Shown: piece by piece, positions 57,467 through 64,000 of the stretch
How positions within the stretch are numbered: position 1 is the stretch's first letter
How the letters are laid out: the number at the start of each line of letters is the position of its first letter
Assembly: GCF_003952525.1 (NCBI RefSeq)
Contig: NZ_CP034451.1
Coordinates: forward strand, 2,666,001-2,730,000
Reading direction: 5' to 3'
Origin: Mesorhizobium sp. M3A.F.Ca.ET.080.04.2.1
Lineage (GTDB): Bacteria; Pseudomonadota; Alphaproteobacteria; Rhizobiales; Rhizobiaceae
Length of the DNA: 64,000 nucleotides
Made by a program: the position numbers and the translations under genes
The notes under the pieces: model-generated
Database searches by the model: none
The model's input: the letters and a program-made list of their open reading frames with translations, nothing else
Told to the model about the DNA's origin: nothing

Positions 57467-58267
57467 TCATCTGCTCGGGCTCGGATCGGCAAGCGCCCCC
57501 TGAACCATTTCCCGCACCCTGCCTTCCATCCGTCTTGCCGTTTCCTTGCGGTTCGAGCCTTTGGAGAACGGCACCGGCTCGCCGAAATGCACCTCGGCGT
57601 CGAGCGCGCCCTCGGCAAGCAGCACCTTCAGGTGCGGCATCAGATCCTGGTCGCCGATCCAGGCGGCAATCGGCCTGTGACGGCGGCCCATCGGCACGCC
57701 ATGCAGCCGGGTATAGGCGATCGCAACCGGCTGGATGAACACCTGTTCCGCCGCCCCTTCCGAAATCGCCATCGAGGCCGCGCCGAACAGAGTGCTCTTG
57801 AACGGCAGCACCAGATTGCCGTCGCCGGTCGAACCCTCGGCAAACAGCACCATGGCATCACCCTTGGCCATGCGGCTGGCGATCTCGCTCGCCTGGTCGC
57901 CGGAGGTGCGCTTGCGCTCTCGCTCGATGAAGACGGTGCGCTGCAGCTTGGACAGCATGCCGATCAGCGGCCAGCCTTCCATGTCGGCCCGGGCGATGAA
58001 CTTCACGTCGACAAAGGAGCCGAGCACCATGATGTCGGTCCATGAGACGTGGTTGGCCACGATCAGCAAGGGGCGCTGGGCGGCCAGCGCGCCCTTGACG
58101 TGGACGCGTATGCCGAGCGCCCTCAGGATCATGCGGTGCCAGATTTTCAGAATGACGGTCTCGGGCCACAGTCCGGTCTTCATCGACAGGATCTGCAGCG
58201 GCACCAGCACGAGCGAGCCCAGGGCGACATAGCCCAGCGCAAGAAAGATCCTCAGCTTCTTTGTCAT
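57467..58267 (-). CDS. plsC: 1-acyl-sn-glycerol-3-phosphate acyltransferase
   Basis: Makes phosphatidic acid from lysophosphatidic acid; 266 residues. Two N-terminal hydrophobic segments ([20 protein letters not shown]), the H-x4-D motif in [15 protein letters not shown], and the FPEGS-type motif as [12 protein letters not shown]. It follows rimI and precedes miaB on the same strand. Several plsC homologues usually exist per genome, so the main cellular one may be elsewhere. Confidence 0.92.
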   Translation of the reverse strand: MTKKLRIFLALGYVALGSLVLVPLQILSMKTGLWPETVILKIWHRMILRALGIRVHVKGALAAQRPLLIVANHVSWTDIMVLGSFVDVKFIARADMEGWPLIGMLSKLQRTVFIERERKRTSGDQASEIASRMAKGDAMVLFAEGSTGDGNLVLPFKSTLFGAASMAISEGAAEQVFIQPVAIAYTRLHGVPMGRRHRPIAAWIGDQDLMPHLKVLLAEGALDAEVHFGEPVPFSKGSNRKETARRMEGRVREMVQGALADPSPSR

Positions 58268-58297
58268 TCCGCGCGAGGTCCCCCTAGCAAAAACTGG

Positions 58298-58792
58298 CTA
58301 GCGAAGATCGCGGCGCATGACAAGCGCGCCGGTCGGGCCGTGCTCGGTCGAGCGGTAATAATTCGGGCGCTGGCCGACCTGACGGAAGCCGAGCCGGCGA
58401 TAAAGGCCGATGGCCGGCGCATTGGTCTCGTCGACCTCGAGGAAAAGCGCCTCGGCGCGCTGCGCGTGCAGTTCGCGCAGCACCGCGTCCATCAACTGCC
58501 AGCCGAGGCCCTGGCGGCGATGCGCGCGGGCGACGGCAACCGTCAGGATCTCGCCCTCGCCGGCCGCAAGCCGCGCCAGCACGAAGCCGGCCGGCGGTTT
58601 GGCTCCCTGTCCGGTCTCGCGCGCGGCATAGCCGAACACGGTGTCCTGTTCGAGCAGAGCGGCGAATTCAGCCTCTGTCCAAGGCCGGACGAAATCCTCC
58701 TGATGCAGAACGGAGACAACCTCGCTGTCGGCAATCGTCAACGGTTCCAGCGCATACTCCCTGCGGCGCGGCTGAAAGAAGGGTATGCGCAT
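58298..58792 (-). CDS. rimI: ribosomal-protein-alanine N-acetyltransferase
   Basis: A 164-residue GNAT enzyme: acetyl-CoA loop in VAVARAHRRQGLGWQLMDAVL, then the LEVDETNAPAIGLYRRLGF block that marks RimI. Its start shares the A of the tsaB stop codon (TGATG), so it is translationally coupled to tsaB, the usual bacterial pairing. The target is expected to be the N-terminus of S18 but related enzymes differ. Confidence 0.92.
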   Translation of the reverse strand: MRIPFFQPRRREYALEPLTIADSEVVSVLHQEDFVRPWTEAEFAALLEQDTVFGYAARETGQGAKPPAGFVLARLAAGEGEILTVAVARAHRRQGLGWQLMDAVLRELHAQRAEALFLEVDETNAPAIGLYRRLGFRQVGQRPNYYRSTEHGPTGALVMRRDLR

Positions 58793-59505
58793 CAGGATTC
58801 TTTTCCCTCTCGAGACCCGAGCGCGCCAGCATCATGCTTTCTCGGCAGTATGAAGCCAGCTTGCGGCTTGGCGTCGGCGCCGCGCAAATAGAGCGGCTTT
58901 GGCTTCTCGCCCGGGCCCCTGGCGGCAGCCAACCGGGCATAGGTCGCGATGTCGGCGGTGGCCGCATCCGGACCGAAATCGAAGGTAGTTCGAGCGGCCG
59001 CAGCAATCTGCTGCGCGGCGGTGCCGGCGAGGACCGCCTTTGCGTCGAGGGCCATGGTGGTCGCCTCGGCCAACGACGTCACGGTAGGACCGTAAGTCGG
59101 GACTAACGCACTATCGAACAGAGCCGCATGGATTTCCTCGCGGCCGGCATCAAGTGCTGCAAGCACAATGCGGCCGGGAAAGGTGTGTGCCGCCTCCGCA
59201 GCCAGCGCTTCCAGTGTGGTGACGCCGATCGCGGGGATCTTCAGCGCCAGCCCCAGGCCGCGGGCCGTCGAGACACCTACTCGCAGGCCGGTGAACGAAC
59301 CCGGACCGATGGAGACGGCGACGGCACCGAGACCGGCATAGTCCGTTCCGGCTGCCTTCAATACGGCATCGATGACCGCCATCAGATGCTCGGCATGCCC
59401 CTTGCCGAGGTCGAGCACCTCGCGGCCAAGCTCAGCGACGGCCGTGGCGTCATAGACGCAGGCGGCACAGAGATTGGCGGCGCAGTCGATGGCAAGCAGC
59501 TTCAT
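58792..59505 (-). CDS. tsaB: tRNA threonylcarbamoyladenosine synthesis protein TsaB
   Basis: A 237-residue partner of TsaD and TsaE in t6A37 formation. ASKHA-type N-terminus MKLLAIDCAANLCAACVYD and the diagnostic SIGPGSFTGLRVGVSTARGLG, followed by ALDAGREEIHAALFD. TsaD itself is not in the window. First gene of the tsaB-rimI-plsC-miaB group. Confidence 0.94.
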   Translation of the reverse strand: MKLLAIDCAANLCAACVYDATAVAELGREVLDLGKGHAEHLMAVIDAVLKAAGTDYAGLGAVAVSIGPGSFTGLRVGVSTARGLGLALKIPAIGVTTLEALAAEAAHTFPGRIVLAALDAGREEIHAALFDSALVPTYGPTVTSLAEATTMALDAKAVLAGTAAQQIAAAARTTFDFGPDAATADIATYARLAAARGPGEKPKPLYLRGADAKPQAGFILPRKHDAGALGSREGKES

Positions 59506-59630
59506 GGCGGCCGGTTAAAGCTTCGGTTCAAACACAATCCCCTGTGCCCGCCACGGCTCGCCGCCGCAAGGGGCAGCGCGCACAAATATTGATTCGCTTC
59601 AAAACGAGGCCATCTGAAGTTGATCGGCGC

Positions 59631-60737
59631 TCAGGCGGTCGGCTCAATGCGCAGCATGTGGTTGTCCCAGACATAGTCTGGCTCGGAGCGCGTTTCACCA
59701 TTGCCTTCGACGATGTCGCCGGCGCCCGTGCTGGCGATGAAGCCGGCACCGTCGGGAGCCAGTCCGCAGACCTCGACAAGCGATTTGGTCGCCAGGATGC
59801 GGCCGCTGGCAGCATCGATGACGGCAAGCGAATTTCCCTCCGGCGACGTGAGGGCGACAGTGCCGGCGCACGGATTGGCAGCGACCGAGCCGATATAGTT
59901 GCGCAAGCCGGAGAGAACGTCCTGCGGCATCTCCAGCAGTTCCAACCCCTTGCCGCGCGAGGCGCGCCCGACAAGCGCCGGACGGTCTGACGCCGGCCCG
60001 CGATACTGGCAACCGAACCAGACCGTTCCAGCCTGATCGCAATCCATGTGGCGGATCGAGAGCTGGTGCAGCGCCGCCGGCAGTTCGTGCTTTTCGATGA
60101 GATCGCCGGAGATGCGGTCGACCAGCGTGTAGGACGGCTTCATGGTCGCGATATTGAGCTCGGCGCGGCCGAAGTCCGGATGGGTTTCGATGCCGCCATT
60201 GGCAATGGCGAGCGTCCTGCCGTCGCCGAGCAGCAGGAGCTCATGTGGTCCCATGCCGTAGGTCGGGAACTCGCCGATGCGGCTGAATTTCACTCGCGCG
60301 TCGTAGATGCCGACGACACCGGCGGCGTTGTCGAAGTCGTTCTCGGTGGCATAGAGCAGCGCGCCGTCGGGCGAGAACACGCCATGGCCGAAGAAATGCC
60401 GGCCGGCGATGCTGGCGATGGTCAAGGGCGGCTCGCGGCCGGCATGGTCGAAGACAACCGCGAAGGTGCCGGGCTGGCGAGCGAAGACGACGGAACGCTT
60501 CGACACCGGGTCGAAGGTGACGTCATGGCCACGGTCGGGCAGATCGACCGTGTGCAGGACCTTGCCGGCCTCGGAGAGAACGGCGGCGCCGAAGCCGCCG
60601 TCGCGCTTGACGAAGGCGGTGGCAAAGACCGCGTCCGCCGCAAGCGTGTCCGCCCAGGCGCGCGGCGCCATGCCCGCGGCGAAGCTCGCCCCCGCGGCGC
60701 GCAGGAAGTCGCGGCGATCGATCAGTCGGGTTCTCAT
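59631..60737 (-). CDS. Tat-exported DUF1513 beta-propeller protein
   Basis: A 368-residue protein with a twin-arginine signal (RRDFLRAAGASFAAGMAP) and a DUF1513 domain made of WD/YVTN-like repeats (GAAVLSEAGKVLHTVDLPDRGHD; FGHGVFSPDGALLYATEND; GMGPHELLLLGDGRTLAIAN). Export in folded form suggests a periplasmic cofactor or metal protein, though no binding site is obvious. Last of the iron-related set. ATG at 60737 with GAGGGCC upstream. Confidence 0.88.
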   Translation of the reverse strand: MRTRLIDRRDFLRAAGASFAAGMAPRAWADTLAADAVFATAFVKRDGGFGAAVLSEAGKVLHTVDLPDRGHDVTFDPVSKRSVVFARQPGTFAVVFDHAGREPPLTIASIAGRHFFGHGVFSPDGALLYATENDFDNAAGVVGIYDARVKFSRIGEFPTYGMGPHELLLLGDGRTLAIANGGIETHPDFGRAELNIATMKPSYTLVDRISGDLIEKHELPAALHQLSIRHMDCDQAGTVWFGCQYRGPASDRPALVGRASRGKGLELLEMPQDVLSGLRNYIGSVAANPCAGTVALTSPEGNSLAVIDAASGRILATKSLVEVCGLAPDGAGFIASTGAGDIVEGNGETRSEPDYVWDNHMLRIEPTA

Positions 60738-60799
60738 GAGATGGCCCTCAAGGGCATAGGGTCGCTCCACGACACGGCAAGTACCGGTCGCGCGAACTG

Positions 60800-60885
60800 A
60801 TGATCGCAAACGTTGGAGGCTACGGGTCTGCGCCGCGTCGCTTCGCTCCTTGCTTCGCCCGTGGATGACGACGGGAAGAAAGTTT
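60800..60885. repeat. possible dispersed repeat in the DUF1513-imelysin spacer
   Basis: The 251-base gap (60738-60988) contains on the reverse strand a CGTCATCCACGGGCGAAGC followed by AGGAGCGAAGCGACGCGGCG stretch, which I associate with dispersed Mesorhizobium intergenic repeats. No second copy lies in this window to confirm it, and no ORF is supported. Confidence 0.3.
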
Positions 60886-60988
60886 CAGCCAATTTCGGGA
60901 ACATGCGACCCCGCAAAGCAAGCTCGCCCGAACTTCCAAAGCGTCCGAGTCGGTCCTGCGAAATCCACACCGCTCCCGACATCATTGT

Positions 60989-62068
60989 TCAGTCCCCATC
61001 CAGCGACGAAAAGCCGGCGGTCAGGCCGAACTCGGCGGTCATCCTGGTGCCGATCAGGGTCGAGAGGCTGGAGGTGATCAGCGCGAAGTGTTGGAGCTTG
61101 TCACGCTGCGCAGGGTCGCCCAGCGCCTTGTCGATCGGACCGGTGACGGATTTCACTGTCGCCACGCCGTTGACGAGTTGGATGTGAATGGATTCGCCCA
61201 TCCACCGGGCATCGGCCGGCAGCGCATCGCCGAGCTTTGAAGCCCGGAAGAGTCGATCGATGCCGGTCAGATTTCCGGCCAGCGAATTCGCGGTGTTCTG
61301 CGAACGCCAGTAGATCGCCTGCTTCGGCTTGTCGGCCTCCGGCTTCGCGCCGAGGAACCCCTTGAGCCGCACGTCGCGGATCATTTCCAGCTCGTTGATG
61401 AAGACGCCCACGAGTTCCGTCACGGCTTCGGTGCCGTCGCGATAGACGGGGTTTTGCGGCCCAGGATTGGCCCACAGCGCGGCGAAGCCATCGGGCTTGT
61501 TCCAGGCATCGGCGACATCGCCGGCCATAGTCTTGATGTTGTCGGCGACAGCAGCGCCATAGGCGCAGCGATAGGGATCGTCCGCGCCGGCAAGAGCATC
61601 GGCGCCATCGCCGAAGAGCACGAATTCCAGCGCGCCGAGCCCCTGCATGGCCACGCTCTTGCCCGCTAGTTGCAGCGGATCGGCTGCTGCCGGATCCTTG
61701 GCGGCGAGGGCTGCCTGGACCTGCTTCAGGCCGATGCCTTTGCGGTCCGGCCAGTAGAGCATGCGCTCCAGTCGATTGTTCTGCTTGATCGGCCCGAAGG
61801 CGATGATTTCGGCCACCGACCAGGCTTCGACGGTGGCCGAGAAATCGGCGCGCGCCGCCTCGAGACTTTGCTGCGACGGTGCCTCGCAAAGCGTGCGCAT
61901 TGCCTTGGCCAGGCTGGCTGCATGATCGTCCAGGCTGGCGTAGGCCGGGCGGACAAAACCGTCGATCGCACGCCCTATCACATCGGAGGCCTTCACCGCC
62001 GCCGATGCCGGCATTGCGGCGGCCAGAAAGAACGGAAGAGCAAGGGCGGCTGCCAGGCGGTTCAACAT
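60989..62068 (-). CDS. imelysin family periplasmic protein
   Basis: A 359-residue protein with a signal peptide (LAAALALPFFLAAAMPASA) and an imelysin (peptidase M75/EfeO-like) domain: AEIIAFGPIKQNNRLERMLYWPDRKG, the central MQGLGALEFVLFGDG and KQAIYWRSQNTANSLAGNLTGI. The family's G-x-H-x-x-E motif reads GLGALE (143-148), with His replaced by Gly. Proteins of this kind bind or carry iron. ATG overlaps the di-haem oxidoreductase stop by 3 bases. Confidence 0.9.
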   Translation of the reverse strand: MLNRLAAALALPFFLAAAMPASAAVKASDVIGRAIDGFVRPAYASLDDHAASLAKAMRTLCEAPSQQSLEAARADFSATVEAWSVAEIIAFGPIKQNNRLERMLYWPDRKGIGLKQVQAALAAKDPAAADPLQLAGKSVAMQGLGALEFVLFGDGADALAGADDPYRCAYGAAVADNIKTMAGDVADAWNKPDGFAALWANPGPQNPVYRDGTEAVTELVGVFINELEMIRDVRLKGFLGAKPEADKPKQAIYWRSQNTANSLAGNLTGIDRLFRASKLGDALPADARWMGESIHIQLVNGVATVKSVTGPIDKALGDPAQRDKLQHFALITSSLSTLIGTRMTAEFGLTAGFSSLDGD

Positions 62069-63669
62069 CAGAGCGACTCCAGAAATTTGATCAGCGCATC
62101 GCGGTCGGCGGCGCTGGCGGCCGCAAAGCGGTCGCGAGCCTTGCGGCCCTCGCCCCCATGCCACAGGATTGCCTCGGCGAGGCTGCGCGCGCGCCCGTCG
62201 TGCAAATAGAACGTGTTGCCGTTGACCGTTCCGGTGAGGCCGATGCCCCAGAGCGGCGGCGTGCGCCATTCGTTGCCGGTCGCTTCCCCCACACGTTGCC
62301 CGTCGGCCAGGCCCGGACCCATGTCGTGCAGCAGAAAGTCGGAATAGGGCCAGATCAGTTGGAATGCCTGCGCCTTGTTGGGCGTGCCGCGCAAGGTGAC
62401 GAATTTCGGCGTGTGGCAGGAAATGCAGCCCATGCCATAAAACTGCTGCTTGCCGGCAAGCACCTGCGGCGCGTCGATGTCGCGGCGGGCCGGCACGGCA
62501 AGGTTCTGTGAATAGAAGGTGACGAGGTCCATGACCGGCGGCGGCGCTTCCGCCGTGCCAAGGCGCTGCTGGACGCCGTTCGGCATGGCAAGGCAGACCT
62601 TTTCGGCCGCGGTGCAGTCGCCCCAATGTTTGGGCGATTCCGGCGTCGAGATGCCGATGTCTCCGGCAAAGGCGTCGGCTGCCTGCTGGCGGATCGATGC
62701 GCTCTGCGCCTTCCAGCCGAAGCGGCCGAGCGTCAATTCACCGCTCAGTTCGTCGCGCACGATGTTCGGCCTGCCGGAGATTCCGTCGCCGTCGCGGTCG
62801 TCCGGATCGGCATGGGCGAGGATATCGACGGGGGCGATCTGCTCGATGAGACCGAGGCCGATCATCGGCGGCGTCAGGCGCGGCGACAAGCTCGTGGCCG
62901 GATCGAGCGGCCCATAGCCGAGGCCGTCGATGGAATAGCTCGGCTTGCGCAAGGAAACCATGCTGCCGTCGCCGAGCGCCACCTTCTCTTCCTGATAGTC
63001 GATACGCATCCGGCCTTCGCCCTTCAGGCCGGGAACTGCCAGTTCCTGCAACTGCGAACCGTAGACCGGATCGGGAAAGTTCAGCGCCTTGCGATCGGCA
63101 AGCGCCACCTTCTCCTCGGCACTGCCTGCATCGCGGGCGAGCCGCAGGAAGATCGAGGTCGAGCCGGCGCCGCCTTCCGGCGGACGACCGCGGCCATCCT
63201 TCAGATGGCAATTCTGGCAGGCGCGTTCATTGAACAGCGGACCAAGCCCGTCCGAAGCCTGGGTCGACGAAGGCGACGACACCCAGTTCTTGCGGAAAAG
63301 GGCGTTTCCGAGCTTGAAGTTGCCTTCTTCCTCGAAGGTGATGTTGGCGGCCGGTTGCGAGAACGCGTCGCGGCTGGGATCCTTGCGCGAAGTGCCGGCG
63401 CCGCCCTGCATCAGTTCGAACGGCTCGGGCTTGGAAAAGTCCGTGGTCGGCCGCGTGACGGCGAGGACCCTCGCCTCATCCTTGGGCGTCAAATCGGTGC
63501 GGCTGGCGGCAAGGCCGGCGCTACCAGTCTCGCCGGCCATGGCCGAGGCAGATAGCGCCAGCAGAAGCGATGCCCCGCGACAAATCTGGTATCGCGGGGT
63601 CTTCTGGAGCGGCAGGCTTCGGCTCTCCACCTGTCGCGCGCGGCGCAAGACGTCTACGGGGCGCCGCAT
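62068..63669 (-). CDS. di-haem oxidoreductase (DUF1111/thiol oxidoreductase family)
   Basis: A 533-residue periplasmic c-type cytochrome. Two haem-binding C-x2-C-H motifs: CQNCH (about residue 152) with LFNERACQNCHLKDGRGRP, and CISCH (about residue 415) with GMGCISCHTPKFV. Signal-like stretch GASLLLALSASAMAGETG near residue 40; the true start may be inside the frame. Partner of imelysin proteins in iron-uptake clusters; likely handles iron redox change. Between bfr and the imelysin gene. Confidence 0.9.
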   Translation of the reverse strand: MRRPVDVLRRARQVESRSLPLQKTPRYQICRGASLLLALSASAMAGETGSAGLAASRTDLTPKDEARVLAVTRPTTDFSKPEPFELMQGGAGTSRKDPSRDAFSQPAANITFEEEGNFKLGNALFRKNWVSSPSSTQASDGLGPLFNERACQNCHLKDGRGRPPEGGAGSTSIFLRLARDAGSAEEKVALADRKALNFPDPVYGSQLQELAVPGLKGEGRMRIDYQEEKVALGDGSMVSLRKPSYSIDGLGYGPLDPATSLSPRLTPPMIGLGLIEQIAPVDILAHADPDDRDGDGISGRPNIVRDELSGELTLGRFGWKAQSASIRQQAADAFAGDIGISTPESPKHWGDCTAAEKVCLAMPNGVQQRLGTAEAPPPVMDLVTFYSQNLAVPARRDIDAPQVLAGKQQFYGMGCISCHTPKFVTLRGTPNKAQAFQLIWPYSDFLLHDMGPGLADGQRVGEATGNEWRTPPLWGIGLTGTVNGNTFYLHDGRARSLAEAILWHGGEGRKARDRFAAASAADRDALIKFLESL

Positions 63670-63681
63670 TCCCGCATGTCC

Positions 63682-64000
63682 TTACTCCGCCTCGTTGGCC
63701 GAATCGGCGTTGAGCTGGCCGTATTTTTCCTCGCCGATCGAGGCGAGCAGGTCGAGCTGCGTCTCCAGGAAATCGATATGGCCTTCCTCGTCGGCCAGCA
63801 GTTCCTCGAAAAGTTTCATCGACACGTAGTCGCCCGCCTCCTGGCAGATATCGCGCGAGCGCTTGTAGGCCGTGCGCGCGTCATATTCGCCGGCAAGATC
63901 GGATTCGAGCACTTCCTTCACATTCTGCCCGATGCGCAACGGCGCGACGGACTGAAGGTTCGGATGCCCTTCGAGGAAAATGATGCGGGCCACCAGCCGG
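63682..64000 (-). CDS. bfr: bacterioferritin, 5' end beyond window
   Basis: Only the last 106 or so residues are visible; the frame is open at base 64000 ([17 protein letters not shown]). The ferritin helices include [22 protein letters not shown] and [19 protein letters not shown], with Glu and His ferroxidase ligands in [11 protein letters not shown] Met at 63993 is internal, not the start. Stores iron; upstream of the di-haem oxidoreductase. Confidence 0.93.
   Translation of the reverse strand, partial: RLVARIIFLEGHPNLQSVAPLRIGQNVKEVLESDLAGEYDARTAYKRSRDICQEAGDYVSMKLFEELLADEEGHIDFLETQLDLLASIGEEKYGQLNADSANEAE

Noticed and set aside
60989..62626. 545-codon form of the imelysin protein
   Set aside because: The extra N-terminal part is out-of-frame di-haem oxidoreductase sequence; the signal peptide begins at 62068.

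Overview
The window is a 64 kb piece of a high-GC alphaproteobacterial chromosome. It most resembles Mesorhizobium or a close relative (Hyphomicrobiales, Phyllobacteriaceae). This is inferred from gene order (rpsT-dnaA-dnaN-recF; irr divergent from fabA-fabB-fabI; lnt-phrR-metK-trmB; rimP-nusA-ylxR-infB-rbfA-truB), from an Irr-type Fur protein, and from rhizobial-style intergenic palindromes. No rRNA, tRNA or CRISPR array was seen.

Layout. 1-1120: right part of an ISAs1-family insertion sequence whose left end is outside the window. 1146-3820: NlpC/P60 peptidase, MarR regulator and M17 aminopeptidase. 4078-16246: a nearly complete Tad/Cpa tight-adherence pilus locus: tadD; the reverse-strand run cpaB-C-D-E-F-tadB-tadC; cpaA; a 56-residue Flp pilin; and a forward block with a stand-alone secretin-N-like protein and two TadE-like pseudopilins. 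Degenerate CtrA-type boxes lie before several of its units. 16514-19446: deoB, mutM and an enoyl-CoA hydratase. 19569-25167: rpsT, a long structured leader, dnaA, dnaN, recF. 25291-28195: a frameshifted moeB, a GNAT protein and a two-subunit aconitase X pair. 28205-30338: a 2-hydroxyacid dehydrogenase, an exported SH3 protein and a DUF4260 membrane protein. 30349-33714: irr against fabA-fabB-fabI. 33827-36487: an EAL-type c-di-GMP phosphodiesterase with a broken GGDEF, and an RsmC-like methyltransferase. 36625-48396, read leftward: rimP-nusA-ylxR-infB-(broken ycxB-like gene)-rbfA-truB-corA-rpsO-pnp. 48682-59505, mostly leftward: tsaB-rimI-plsC-miaB-phoH-ybeY-corC-lnt-phrR-metK-trmB, plus a small forward gene. 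59631-64000: a leftward iron-related set, bacterioferritin (cut by the window edge), di-haem oxidoreductase, imelysin-like protein and a Tat-exported DUF1513 protein.

Most of the window is core housekeeping: replication, translation, RNA decay, membrane lipid and lipoprotein synthesis. The accessory parts are the IS, the Tad pilus, the AcnX pair and the iron set. Two genes look broken: moeB by a frameshift at its nucleotide-binding loop, and ycxB-like by a frameshift plus a stop. The most notable non-coding signals are a terminator-like hairpin in the rimP leader, alternative hairpins between dnaA and dnaN, a multi-hairpin rpsO-pnp spacer, and at least six palindromic repeats sharing one core. 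I did not find a clearly new defence or biosynthetic system. The best candidates for unexplored biology are these regulatory RNAs, the CtrA-type boxes, the AcnX operon and the imelysin variant.
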